From Schistocephalus solidus (Eukaryota; Platyhelminthes; Cestoda; Diphyllobothriidea; Diphyllobothriidae): 64,000 bases of DNA. The position numbers and the translations under genes are program-made. The stretch spans positions 310,001 to 374,000 of the forward strand of contig WEDG01001090.1 of NCBI GenBank assembly GCA_017591395.1, given 5' to 3'. The notes beneath the pieces are model-generated. The model ran no database searches and was not told the DNA's origin. It saw nothing but the letters and a program-made list of their open reading frames with translations. This document shows positions 11,395-21,777 of this stretch, piece by piece (position 1 is the first letter of the stretch; every line of letters starts with the position of its first letter).

Positions 11395-12860
11395 GTTCAT
11401 GTACGTACAACCGTTAGGGAACATGATATACCAGCTGAAAACTCTATATTCAACCACAATACTTTCTGCTGTCGCAGTATCTTGGTCTCTCTCAAGATTC
11501 AAAAATATACGAGAGGTGGTTTCCAGTATCCAAAAAATTGATGCCTTCCACTGTCAGCGCGATTCACTGGTTTTTCTCAAATCCTCCTGGCGCATCCAAT
11601 CAGACCGTGACAAAAAAAACAAGCTCATTTCGTTCTCCTCCCACTTCAGAAATCTGATTAAACGGTTTCCTTCACGATGGACTTTATCGGAATCGACGGT
11701 CGAACTGCAGCAAAGCAGTGCATAGAAAAATTACCCAAGGCCTACACTACGGATGTTCCTTCAACTGCTTACCTTGAGTTTTATGTACTTATGTTTACAG
11801 ACGAAATTTTTATTTGACCGCATGTACTATCAACAGTTTAAAGCAGCTCTAATGGAGTCACCTATATTTGGCTTTCTTGTCAAGGTTACAGTGCAAAAAC
11901 TGGAGGCTACAGCTCTTCCACTAGGTAACCCTAAATTTCGGTACGATATGTAGATGATCTGTTTGTTATCATGAGAAAGGGTCAACTGAGTACAATACAC
12001 AAGGCCACCATTTTCAAAAATTCCAAGGATCAAATACACACTCGAGAAGAAGGCTGACGCAAACCTTCCATTCCTCAGCAACAACCTGATGGAACATTGG
12101 GCACAACCGTTTAACGTAAAGAAATCAATGCAGAAGTCATTCTGAACTATGAGATCAATCACGTTAACTCTCACAAACAGTGAAGTTAGCAGTCTGTTTA
12201 ATCGGGCAAAAACACATTCTTCGAACAAAGAAGGCTACCCGGTCGAAAGGAATTACTTATTCAAATTATTTTATCGAAATTTTTATCCAGAGATTTCATA
12301 TGCCTATGACTAAGACAATAAAATTCAAAGGAAAATGGACTCAGGTAGTTGCAATCAGTCGCCCAAACCCTATACATGGCACACTCTAGTTTATATATAA
12401 AACGTGTCTGAAAGCGTTGAAAGACACCTTAGGAGGCACCAAATCCAGGTGGTACAGTACTCAGCAACGACTTTACGCCCCCAATTTGTACACCCTAATG
12501 ATCAGGTTAACTATTTGGACAAGAAAGAATTCTTGTTAAAGATCCAATGTAACGCATGCCATGCCGCTTATTGTGGTCTGACTGGAAAATCCACCTTTGC
12601 GCGTATTTATGAACATCAATTGGCGGTAAAAATGTGAGATCACCTGTTTCAAGTCACCATGCCTCCCTTGGACACTGGGCACGCCACCTGGGACAAAACT
12701 CGCATTGTCATTATCTGTTCTTACAGGAAAGGTCAGGTGTTCCTGAGGCGATGCACTCAGATGCGTCATGTATCAGCAGACCTATCGCGTTGGATGCGGC
12801 GTACAGAAATCTCAAGGAGAAGTGGAAGAAACAAGAACCAATCAGGACAGGCTGATACAC
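11395..12860 (+). pseudogene. Penelope-like element RT and GIY-YIG remnant
   Basis: Broken frames carry ESPIFGFLVKVTVQKLEATA (11830-11930) and, one frame away, RYVDDLFVIM with the catalytic YVDD at 11947-11958. Further on (12404-12637) lies CNACHAAYCGLTGKSTFARI followed by YEH, which matches the GIY-YIG endonuclease of Penelope-like elements (YxG, then R...EH). PLEs couple an RT related to telomerase with a GIY-YIG nuclease. Stops and frameshifts make this copy dead. A hammerhead-like motif follows at about 12950-13000, where PLE terminal repeats carry ribozymes. Confidence 0.75.
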
Positions 12861-12949
12861 ATGGCGGCCGCTAGATGGCGCAAAGCTCACACCGTTGTTG
12901 ACATTTTTGTGTAATTAAGATGTTAACGGTTTTTTGTCACATTTGAATT

Positions 12950-13000
12950 CGACCTGCGTCTGATGACGACCCGGGTAACTGGTGTCGAAAATTTACACAT
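12950..13000 (+). ncRNA. Hammerhead-ribozyme-like motif at PLE 3' end
   Basis: The core CTGATGA lies at 12960-12966 and GAAA at 12987-12990. Between them CCGG..CTGG can form a short stem-loop with one G-T pair. PLE terminal repeats are known to carry hammerhead ribozymes. The joining bases are not canonical, so activity is uncertain. Confidence 0.35.
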
Positions 13001-13387
13001 TAAATTCTCCTTCCCAGACACTGTATGTCAATTCAACCGAAGTATATTATGTACAAACGCAAAACAAATATGCAAAGAAACGCAACTGCTTACAATTGTT
13101 GACAATATTGTCATTGGTACAGGAGCCTAAACGTTTGAAAAGAGACACAGACAGGCCATACATGCCAGCTGTTTGGTCCATTGCTTACCTATCACCGACA
13201 TGGCTAGAGTTTGTGCATTTAATTACCCATACAAGCTAGCACACATAAGCTCCGACTAATTGATTACTTGTCAGGCAGGTAAGATGCGCCGTCCTCCGTT
13301 AATTGATAATTTGTCGAAGACATCGTATTTTACTTTACAGAATAACCTAAATTTCTGGTTAGATACAATAGTTATATTGAAAAACAA

Positions 13388-13532
13388 ATGACTTGCCACC
13401 GACTTTGCACCTTCGTGTTTGTCACCATCACTACCATGATTGCCATCGCTGTTCTTCTGGTAGAACTTTTTACGCCAAACTTATACGAAGGGAAATCCAC
13501 TTCACAGGGAATTTTTTACAATTGTACAACCG
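13388..13532 (+). CDS. Candidate exon 1 of a four-transmembrane (claudin/PMP22-like) protein
   Basis: The ATG at 13388 opens 48 codons. A hydrophobic segment (about residues 8-28, TFVFVTITTMIAIAVLLVELF) is followed by a loop with GIFYNC, which recalls the GLW-x2-C signature of claudin-type first extracellular loops. The exon ends at a good donor, ccg|gtacgt, after the first base of a codon (phase 1). Exons at 14195, 14699 and 25146 could supply the other three membrane segments. Family assignment is inference from topology and this short motif. The protein would sit in the plasma membrane or in cell junctions. Confidence 0.45.
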
Positions 13533-14194
13533 GTACGTCATATGAGTTTTCCAAGCGCTCACAGACTGTTAAATTATTTAGTTTTTGTTTAATGTAGCCT
13601 AATTCAGGATTTGGAAGATATAAAATATGCTTCGCTCCATTCCCATAAGCGTTTCTTTCTTTAGTTTCCAATCCTACTGATTTTGTCAAACAGGTGCGAA
13701 GTGGAATATGTCAAATACGGCATCATGCGGATGCCAGTAAGTCAAACTTTTTTCACTTTTCATTCTATATCCAAATTTATATTAAGAACACTAAATATGT
13801 CTACTGCACTCTTATGTGCTCGTGTGGAGTCTTATCGGAAAGTCAAGGTACTTTGAATAAATATAAAATCTTATCCGGAGTTAATCTTTCATCTAGATAT
13901 GACATTTTGGAAATTTTCCTTACACAACCTTTTCCTTTTTTGAGGTAGCAATACCACCTACAAAATAGAAATCTTTCTCAAGAAGATTTAATTCAACAAT
14001 GGTTAGGTACTCTTAAGAAGCATTTTTCCACCCTTTTATATTTATGAACACCGGTGCAGGTTGATGTCTATTCATTATTTGATATGTAAAATTGGCCTTT
14101 AGTTTCAGAGCATGCAGTTAGAGGGGCTAGTTTTTACGTTTTTTCACAGCTGTAGCACAATGGCAATGTGATTACTTAAATGTTAAATATTCAG

Positions 14195-14347
14195 TGGATG
14201 CTGTGTACACGCAGAATTTTATTACATTAAAAGTGGGGCATTTGTTTAAATGGTTGAAACACGCTGCTAAATGGGACGAATTCCTGAAAAGACGCGCATC
14301 CACTTTCGCCATATTAAATGAAGTTGAAGTAGAGCATTTACGCAGAC
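14195..14347 (+). CDS. Possible exon 2 of the four-transmembrane gene
   Basis: The acceptor attcag| precedes 51 open codons and the donor is agac|gtataag. Both borders are phase 1, matching exon 1 and the 14699 exon. The peptide is polar and basic (KHAAKWDEFLKRR) and would complete the first extracellular loop. Cysteine content is low for a claudin, and the open frame may be chance in AT-rich DNA. A rival small exon at 13695-13738 gives a cysteine pair but breaks the reading phase. Confidence 0.25.
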
Positions 14348-14698
14348 GTATAAGCTATTCATTTTTAAAAATCCCCAAAAAATATTAGCTTGGTATTACT
14401 TGTCAACCTATATTTTACATAAGCCCATAGCGTTTTACGTCAACGAAGTTAGTATTAGTAATACATAAATTATTTCCGCACTGTTACTGGCTCCCCATAA
14501 AGAATAATTTGGCAGAAATTCTATATAATCGTTCCTGACAGCAAATAGCTAAATTACACTCGTCAGTTGTCCTGCGAAGATAGGTTTTATCAAGTACTTT
14601 GTATACGAATGTAACTACTAAGCTAAACCCAAAGAAATACGCTGAAATCTTCAGAAGTTGGTTTAAACTGCTACTTATTTATTAATAAATGTCTGTAG

Positions 14699-14884
14699 AT
14701 CCCGCTTGGATCTTTGTTTTTTTTATTAAAGCAACTTTCTGTGGAATAATTGCACTTGGATTAGTGATAATCTTCTTCATCTCTTCTCTGGTCGTGTGGA
14801 TTAAACTCTCATGCACAACGCATCATTGGCCATTATTCTTTATTTTTCTTATGCGAGTTGGAATTGGGCTTGTGATTCTGGCGC
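14699..14884 (+). CDS. Candidate exon 3: transmembrane segments 2 and 3
   Basis: The exon begins after tctgtag| and ends at ggcgc|gtacgt, both phase 1. It encodes about 62 residues with two hydrophobic stretches: IFVFFIKATFCGIIALGLVI running into FFISSLVVW, then PLFFIFLMRVGIGLVILA, separated by a short polar turn (KLSCTTHHW). Two membrane spans with a tight turn are what segments 2 and 3 of a claudin/PMP22-type protein look like. A stop lies in frame just upstream (14686-14688), so the acceptor at 14697-14698 is the only option nearby. Confidence 0.45.
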
Positions 14885-15043
14885 GTACGTTGTTATTTTA
14901 TTTTGGTTTTACATCGTTTCCCCCAGGGAGGCTTTATATTTCCATATACGTATATATGAGATCTGCTTCGCTGAATAAAGGCAGGATAAACCCAAAATAG
15001 AGTGTATTAATCTACTCATATTTGCTTTCGTCTCTCCTCTCTG

Positions 15044-15045
<2 letters not shown>

Positions 15046-15087
<42 letters not shown>
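15046..15087. repeat. (TA)n microsatellite
   Basis: About 21 uninterrupted TA units. First of four long TA arrays in the window. Confidence 0.95.
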
Positions 15088-15090
<3 letters not shown>

Positions 15091-15616
15091 AGATATGTTG
15101 CTAAGGGTGCAACAGGCAAGACGCAGACAGATGTTTCACGGTCGTTACCGATCATCAGTACGTCATATGTCGTGTGCAGTGAGGTACATAAACAAGTCAA
15201 ACAAGTACGTAACACTCACTGACGTTGTTGGGATCTCACTCGATCCCATTTGTTCACCCGCCCGCCAGCTAGCTACCGCCGATAAGCGAACGTTTTGTCA
15301 TATGTGTCCTACGTGGTTATTCCACAGTGGTTGATTGTCTTCGACCCAAATGTTCATTGCAATTTCGGGTCTGACCCTTAAAAGTCATGTCCGAATCACC
15401 TGACTCCATGTCCTGCACTTAATAATTTCAGAAATTATTTACCCGATTATTCTCTGGAGTCCATATACCAGAAGCCGCATAGAGAACGCTGGGGGACCCA
15501 CTGAGGAGCCGAACCCCTCGTTGCTGTGTCACACAGCAGCAGAAACATCGGCGAAACACGTGTCTGGGCTTTTAGCTAGTATCTATGTCGGAAGAACGGT
15601 AAAACGTCTTTGCCAC

Positions 15617-15618
<2 letters not shown>
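15088..15618. other. No gene seen; unclassified, probably repeat-derived
   Basis: This stretch lies between two TA arrays in the large intron of the four-transmembrane gene. It is GC-richer than its surroundings and contains gcgaaacacg near 15552. I could not assign it to any element in the window. Confidence 0.4.

Positions 15619-15682
<64 letters not shown>
15619..15682. repeat. (TA)n microsatellite, one interruption
   Basis: TA units with a single tacata interruption near 15668. Confidence 0.95.
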
Positions 15683-15689
15683 TGCTAAT

Positions 15690-15870
15690 TGAAGCGAAAA
15701 ATGCGCGTCCCCGGGCATAAATCAGAAGAAGAGGCGAGCACGGGAACAATAGGTTTAATATCCTGACGTTTCAAAATCAAACAAGATTCCATCGTCGGAG
15801 GTAGGTTCAGTACGTCGCCTCACAGTATTTATGGGTTCTGAACATGCTGACTCTACAGCTATTCGTGCAG
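15690..15870 (+). repeat. Possible terminal sequence of another PLE-type element
   Basis: The string cctgacgtttca, then tccatcgtcggagg, resembles the conserved end motif seen in several Penelope-group elements. There is no coding remnant beside it, so the call rests on this motif alone. It abuts the TA array. Confidence 0.25.
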
Positions 15871-15894
15871 GGTGCACTGCATATATATATATAT

Positions 15895-16001
15895 GGGAAT
15901 GGGGCGCTCACCGATGGATTACAGGACTCACTCGTCCCGTTGTGCCTTGGGGCTATTTCTCAAACCCCGCCAGCAGCCGTAAGACAGCTAAGTATATAGG
16001 G
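15895..16001 (-). mobile_element. SINE tail fragment, inverted
   Basis: This is the reverse complement of the SINE body at about 16160-16255 (ggcgctcaccgat, cgtcccgttgtgcc, cagcagccgtaag). It lies head to head with the + copy that begins at 16002, making a snap-back arrangement. Confidence 0.75.
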
Positions 16002-16470
16002 AGTGGGTAGAGCGTTGGACTTCTGCCTAACAAGGTCGCGAATTCGAGGCTCGGGCGCCGCAGCGCATGGGTTTGTGTATGGCTGACTGATGATGGATAA
16101 TAAGCCAGAAATGGCCATTCCAGTCTCCCTTGTCTTTTTCGGTTATGTTACTCTGCCTATATACTTATCTGCCTTACGGCTGCTGGCAGGGCTTGAGAGT
16201 TAGCCCAAAGGCACAACGGGACGAGTGAGTCCTGTAACCAATCGGTGAGCGCCCCATTAACATTGTCAATATTCCCGATCGAAAAAGGCACGACAACGAG
16301 CTCGTGGCGCAGCGGGTAGAGCGTTGGACTTCTGCCCAACAAGGTCGCGAGTTCGAGGCTCGGGCGCCGCAGCGCATGGATTTGGGTATGGCTGGCTGAT
16401 GACGGCTAATAAGCCAGAAATGGCCATTACAGTCTCCCTTGTCTACAGTAGATTGCCTAACGCATGAAAT
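16002..16470 (+). mobile_element. tRNA-headed SINE, tandem dimer 1
   Basis: Two tRNA-like heads about 309 bp apart. The first (16002-16070) lacks its first bases. The second (16298-16370) is complete, with a box A-like TGGCGCAGCGGGTAGAGCG and a box B-like GAGTTCGAGGC. Each head is followed by a body with ggctgatga, aataagccagaaatggccatt and cagtctcccttgtc. The heads would give internal RNA polymerase III promoters. SINEs have no protein and rely on LINE enzymes to move. Confidence 0.75.
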
Positions 16471-18364
16471 GTCTATATCAGAATTTGAGGTAGTAGCAGG
16501 GCAGGAATTTTAAGGTAAGAGTTCTTTTTGTTGTATTATATTTATGAAGAAAAAGCTGTTTAATAATAAAAGAGATCATTTCAGATCAGTTTTTTCAAGG
16601 AAAAACGGGGTTAAATGGGACAAAATTAGAAGTTATTTGCCATCCCGGAATTTGCGTACGCTAGTACAAGGTACAGATCAAAAAGTTTTGTTTTTATGCA
16701 CATTACTATACATTAACATTAATATAAGCCGGAAAATTTGGAATATATCTTTTTGGAGGACGGTAAATTTGGTTTTGTTTTCACAAAAATCAGGTAAATG
16801 CAAGTTTGAGAGCTTACATTGTTTACGGCAAATTGATGACAAATGTTGTTTAAAAAATCAAGTTTTGCAAAGTTATGGCGTTTTGTACCAAAAAACGCTG
16901 TAATACACTTTTGTGAATGTATTTTGTTTTACCACACCGATAGTTAGGAGCTTAAACGCACATATATACGAGACGCGACGATACACCGCAACTTTTCGCA
17001 GTCACGACGTACGCGAAGCCTGGAAAGACAATTTCAGTTTGCAGTTGACTATAAATGAATAAGGAAATTTAAAACGGAAGGGGCAGAAAATTCACATTTC
17101 ATCGCAAATTCTAAGTATATATTCGGCCACTCTCTTGTGTGTTTGAAAGCTTAGAACTCAACTAAGAAGTAAGCAAATATATCGAAAATGCTTCAATAGA
17201 AAGAGAAAAGAGTGTTCTTTGATTTTAAACCGAAATTGTTTCCATACTTTTCAGTGAAGTCGAAAATTCGGTCAAACGGTCCCAGTTTTTCCTTGACTTC
17301 CCTTTTAAAAAATGTTAATTACGCAGAAATTCGACAACCAAACGTCTTATTAAAGCATTTTTTAAACAGGTAACTTATTATAGGAAATATTTTAATTAAT
17401 ATTAGGCATATATTTTCCCAGCTTTTGTTGTGGACGTGGATTTTTCATGGCAGCGAGTTATCATGTTTGTGTGAGTCTACAAATATGACCCAGACGGCCG
17501 TCTGCATTAGAAAGAATGCCAAAAACGTTACTGCTTCAGTAAATGCTTTAAAGAAATATGTTATTTGAGGGTTTTACCAAACACATCAAACGGATTGTAC
17601 ATTTATGGGCAGTCGACTGAAGACACTGAAAATCGTAAAGAATTCGCCTCATTCTCAAAGACTATCTGCAACTCATCGTAATAGAAAACTCGAAATATTT
17701 ATAGAGAAATTTAACAATAGAATAGTCCTCTTTATATACATCAAATGGTACGTTTACGATTGCACCTGACGATTCTTTTTAAATTTATTAGTCATTGACT
17801 GACCTGTAAACATGTTAGCTTATGAAATATTATATTCATGTGACGTCCCTATCGGCGCAATTAAGCGAAAATCTGCTTGCCTTGGTCAAAATAATCTAAG
17901 ACAATGTACAAACGGAAGAAAAACGACGAATTCTTGTGAAACGGTTTTGGGATATGCACTTTTATGGTAGGCTGCTTGATGACGGCCATACTTCACGTAG
18001 CATTTAATCTAGAGGAATATGTATGTACAAAACTCTGCAAAATACTATTTTCAAAATTTATTCGGCTTTTTCTGCTTCATTCTTTCGTTTAATTGCATGG
18101 TCAGGCTTCCTATACATTTAAAACTTCAGTTTACTCAACTAGGTCAATTTTTCACATTTTCGAATTCTGTACCGATTCTAAAAAATTAACATTTCTAGAC
18201 AATGTTATATTAATTTGTAAACCACAAAAAGCCATATTTTTCGTTACAATTGGTTCTTTATTAACGTAAAATTTTGGTGGATGCAGTTTGCGCTGATTTC
18301 GCGAAACGAGCCATAACCAATGAAATTCATCAGATTTCATGAGTTAGGACACCTACTGTATGTC
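16471..18364. other. AT-rich intronic DNA, no gene seen
   Basis: One open stretch (16544-16903, 119 codons) has AT-driven composition rich in Lys, Asn, Leu and Phe, with no domain or exon borders. I regard it as chance. Nothing else is recognisable. Confidence 0.5.
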
Positions 18365-18997
18365 AGTTAAGTTATTCTGCCTATATACTTAGCTGCCTTG
18401 CAGCTGCTGGCGGGGCTTGAGAGTTAGCCCCAAGGCATAACGGGACGAGTGAGTCCTGTAACCGATCGGTGAGTGCCCCAATACCATTGTCAATATTCCC
18501 GATTGAAACCGGCAAGACAACGAGCTCATGGCGCAGTGGGTAGAGCGTTGGACTTCTGCCCAACAAGGTCGCGAGTTCAAGGCTCGGGCGCCGCAGCGCA
18601 TGGGTTTGTGAATGGCTGGCTGATGAGGGCTAATAAGCCAGAAATGGAAATTCCAGTCTCCCTTGTCTTTGTCGGTTATGTTATTCTGCCTATATACTTA
18701 GCTGTTTTACGGCTGCTGGCGGGGCTTGAGAGTTAGCCCCAAGGCACAACGGGACGGGTGAGTCCTGTAGCCGATAGGTGAGCGCCCCATTACCATTGTC
18801 AATATTCCCGATCGAAAAAGGCACGACAACGAGCTCGTGGCGCAGTGGGTAGAGCGTTGGACTTCTGCCCAACAAGGTCGCGAGTTCGAGGCTCGGGCAC
18901 CGCAGTGCATGGGTTTGGGTATGGCTGGCTGATGACGGCTAATAAGCCAGAAATGGCCATTCCAGTCCCCCTTTTCTTTTTCGGTTAGGTTTTTCTG

Positions 18998-19000
<3 letters not shown>
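18365..19000 (+). mobile_element. tRNA-headed SINE, tandem dimer 2
   Basis: Heads at 18532-18603 and 18831-18903, 299 bp apart, are nearly identical to the head at 16298. A headless body (18380-18530) precedes the first head. The last body ends in ctgcctatata and runs straight into a TA array. In other units the same point reads cctatatacttagctg, so TA expansion seems to start inside the SINE tail. Confidence 0.75.

Positions 19001-19032
<32 letters not shown>
19001..19032. repeat. (TA)n microsatellite
   Basis: About 16 TA units between the SINE dimer and the minus-strand PLE end. Confidence 0.95.
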
Positions 19033-19036
<4 letters not shown>

Positions 19037-19069
19037 AAAGAAAATTTGTCGGAAAAATCGAGTTCTACG

Positions 19070-19110
19070 CGTGAATTTTCAAATTGGTCACACCAACGCG
19101 TCGTCAGACG
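19070..19110 (-). ncRNA. Hammerhead-like motif (minus-strand PLE, 3' side)
   Basis: On minus, CTGACGA (19107-19101) is followed by TTGGT-gtg-ACCAA, a perfect 5-bp hairpin, then GAAAAT (19080-19075). The layout matches hammerhead core, stem II, GAAA. Extra bases between core and stem make it non-canonical. Confidence 0.4.
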
Positions 19111-19929
19111 AAAGTTACAGTGAGAGGTGGGATTGTCATACAGAGAGATAGGCAGACGACCTTCCGAGGAGGGCGGGGCTGGGTTGCGGGGGGGGGGCTG
19201 GGTTGCGTCGTGTTTTGATGGCTGTCGGAGGTGAGAAGAGGTGTTCTGTGTCTCAGTTGTGGTTCACCGTGTCGTGGGTCAGGCGGGACTGGCGTTTTGG
19301 CATGTCAGGGCACGCATTAGAAGCTGTTGTTTTCGAGGTGGGTGGCAGTCGGTGCACCGTCATCGGAGACCCTCATAGTGGACATCTAGGTCAATGTGGC
19401 GGTTGATGCTGTGCGCATTTGAGTACGAAGCCTCGAGGAATTTCCATGCCGGCTTAGTGTTTGCCATGGCAACCACTTCGGTACATTCCCAATTGAATCG
19501 TTGGTCACAATCAAGGGTTGCTCGCTTTTTTGTTCTGGCATATATAGCAGTGGCATTCGTTGTAGTACGTTCTCGAAACGCACCGTGCTCGAAGTTCAGA
19601 TTTGCTGCTTCAAATTTGTAAAGACGATGGTGGACGTCTGCTATAACTGCACTCAAAATTTGAAATCCATTTTTGCACGCAAGTAGTTATGCAGTTTCAT
19701 TTGGCAAGGTGGACTTAAATCGAAGAGACTCGGTAGAATGTCATGATCGTGACAGTGGTGAAGAGATGTCAGCTGCTCATAAGTCATCGAATGTCTCTCT
19801 GCGAATTTCTCACAAAATCTGGTAAGGATAAGCGATTGACGCACAAAAATATGCTGACTAGCTGAGGTAGAGCGCATTCCAAACTGATAAAGTGAAAAAG
19901 AAATGCTTGTCAGAAAACGGAGTTATACT

Positions 19930-19966
19930 CGTGAATTTTGAAGTTGATCACACCAACCGTCGTCAG
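19930..19966 (-). ncRNA. Hammerhead-like motif (minus-strand PLE, 5' side)
   Basis: On minus, CTGACGA (19966-19960) is followed by GTTG-gtgtgat-CAAC and then CAAAAT in place of GAAAAT. The G-to-C change at the conserved GAAA would be expected to inactivate the ribozyme. Confidence 0.35.
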
Positions 19967-19989
19967 AAGCTACGTTCGAACCCTTTTCC

Positions 19990-21078
19990 ACCGGGACTTT
20001 CGTTAATGTAGTAGCGAGGATCTACGCAAAAAGAACTCACTTACCTTTATCGGTTATTCTGACTCAACGAATACCCTGTCAGCTTTACGAAAACCTCTCT
20101 CAGACACCAGAGGCAACCACGAAACTTCGGCTTTGATGGAGAACCCGGACCACGTAAATTCTACTCCCTACTGTATATACAGGGCACTCTCCGAAGCGAT
20201 CACCCGACACTTAAATCGGTTTGGCATCTCCATTGCGCACAAACCGGCATCGCCCTTGCGCGCAACACTTTCCCGAGCAAATGACCCCTTAGCCATGGAG
20301 CAGCAAACTACTGTCATTGACCGCATTCCATGTGCTAATTTTTCTCGCACTTGTATTGGTAATACCGGCTGATGACTTGGGACGCCTATTACCGAACATA
20401 AAGTAGCCATTTGTCGACGCGACCAGTTGTCACTCGTATTTGCGAACGCCCTTGAGTTTGACCATCGTTTCAATTAAGACGGAACCCAAGTGATAGCAAT
20501 GGCTAATACCAAACAGGTGCTTTAATTCCTCGAGGCCTGGCACTAGCATGACCAGCATCAACCGAAATGTCGATCTGGACTCTCATTACGAAGACCTGCG
20601 CGCTCAGATCACTGACTTTCACCCACAAACTAACAACAGTTACTAATCTTTTCTGGATCATGTAGAAGCTCACTCTGTCGCCACCCCCGCCCATGGCGAA
20701 AACCAGCTGAAACTCTCAATGCCTCCAACGTCGGCGCACTTAACTCTGTCCCCATCCCGTATCGATGACCATTAAGTTCACCGTATGCAGTCGCATTTAA
20801 TCGCCATCTCCGTCCCCTCTGACACAGGAGCCCTAAAAGTCCACCCTACTCGGTCCGAATCCTACCGTAATTATGTGCCCACTCCTCTCAGCCCAGTTGG
20901 TTGTCTGTCCTTGTCTGTCTTGCAGCACAAACTGCTCGTCTCAACATTTTAATTTATCCTCTGTTCATTTCGTCTGATGACGGGTTGGTGTAAACATCTT
21001 GAAAATTTACGAGTACAAACCCATTTTCCGACGAGCCTTTCTTCTTCACTATATCATCTCGGAATGCACGCTACCTCA

Positions 21079-21080
<2 letters not shown>
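19990..21080 (+). mobile_element. Plus-strand Penelope-like element, 3' part with GIY-YIG
   Basis: Around 20133-20480 broken frames read YRALSEAITRHLNRFGISIA, DPLAMEQQTTVIDRIPC and CIGNTGR, then TPITEHKVAICRRDQLSLVF. This is the linker and GIY-YIG nuclease of Penelope-like elements, with the YxG position changed to CIG. The tail VIAMANTK and a degraded HINRHVDL-like block follow at 20490-20600. The 5' RT part is missing. The 3' end carries a hammerhead-like motif and stops at a TA array. Confidence 0.7.
20970..21012 (+). ncRNA. Hammerhead-like motif (plus-strand PLE)
   Basis: CTGATGA at 20974-20980 is followed by ggGTTGGTGT, then GAAAATTTACGAG from 21001. The stem-II hairpin is decayed (TTGGT has no ACCAA partner). 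It shares GTTGGTGT and the AATTtACGAG flank with the two minus-strand motifs. Confidence 0.35.

Positions 21081-21133
<53 letters not shown>
21081..21133. repeat. (TA)n microsatellite
   Basis: About 26 TA units directly after the PLE end. Confidence 0.95.
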
Positions 21134-21135
<2 letters not shown>

Positions 21136-21449
21136 CGAAAATATATCATTTCAAAATATTAACGTATGAAAGCAATCCTCTGCTATTTTAAGAGTATTAA
21201 AACACCCAATTCAATGCCTTTGACATGCCTCAGTTCAGAAAACCCCAAAGCGTTGTAGAAAGCTACAAATTGCGAACAAAAATAGAATATTTTAAGTCTA
21301 AATAATAATAATTGTTTCAACCACAATTCGGTACTATGTGAACCTTATAATTGGTTAATGGTAAATTGGCATTCAAATATTGTTTTTCTGTTGTCGAATA
21401 ATTTGCTGCTACTTACAACAGTGAGTGGTTTGTTCTCATAAGGCTCTTC
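21134..21449. other. AT-rich, no gene seen
   Basis: No coding signal or recognised repeat. Confidence 0.4.
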
Positions 21450-21700
21450 TCTCTGGTTCCATGGTTAGAGCGTTGGATTTATGATCAACGGGTAGTGGTT
21501 CGATCCTTGGGTGGTATACCACCTGGGTTGGTATGACTGGCTGACGAAGGCTTATAATCCAGAAATGGCCATTCCAGTCTGCCTTGTCTTTGCTGGTTAT
21601 TTTCCGCTAACTTTTCTTCTATTAGCCGCTGTGCGGCGGTTGGCGGGGCTCGAGAGTGAGCCTCAAGGCAGAATGGGAAATTTCGTTAGCGATCGTTGGG
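21450..21700 (+). mobile_element. SINE with a different tRNA-like head
   Basis: The head at 21456-21515 has CATGGTTAGAGCGTTGG (box A-like) and GTGGTTCGATCC (box B-like). The body repeats the core seen in the 16-19 kb SINEs: ctggctgacgaaggc, ccagaaatggccattcc, agtctgccttgtctttgctg, and the ggcggggctcgagagtgagcc block. A shared core under a different head suggests a SINE superfamily. Confidence 0.7.
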
Positions 21701-21777
21701 CGTTCATCAACGAATGCAGATTCTGTTATATCAATGAGCCACAGCCGAGTTATTCAAATGGAAATCAAGTTATTTAA

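Larger units (their letters stand above)
19033..19989 (-). mobile_element. Minus-strand Penelope-like element, internally deleted
   Basis: The minus strand reads, from 19877 down, HSMTYEQLTSLHHCHDHDIL and SLFDLSPPCQMK, which resembles the N-terminal part of PLE proteins. From 19656 down it reads VVAMANTKPAWKFLEASYSN followed by SINRHIDLD, which is the PLE C-terminal tail after GIY-YIG. The RT between them is missing. Hammerhead-like motifs occur at both ends (19960-19966 and 19101-19107 as CTGACGA on minus), as expected for PLE terminal repeats. Confidence 0.65.

Noticed and set aside
13695..13738. Small exon candidate between gtcaaacag| and |gtaagt giving a loop with a cysteine pair
   Set aside because: Splice sites are good, but it ends in phase 2 and cannot join the exons at 14195 or 14699, which both need phase 1. 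It may be an alternative exon or chance.
16544..16903. 119-codon open frame
   Set aside because: Composition is AT-driven (Lys, Asn, Phe, Leu), with no domain and no exon borders.
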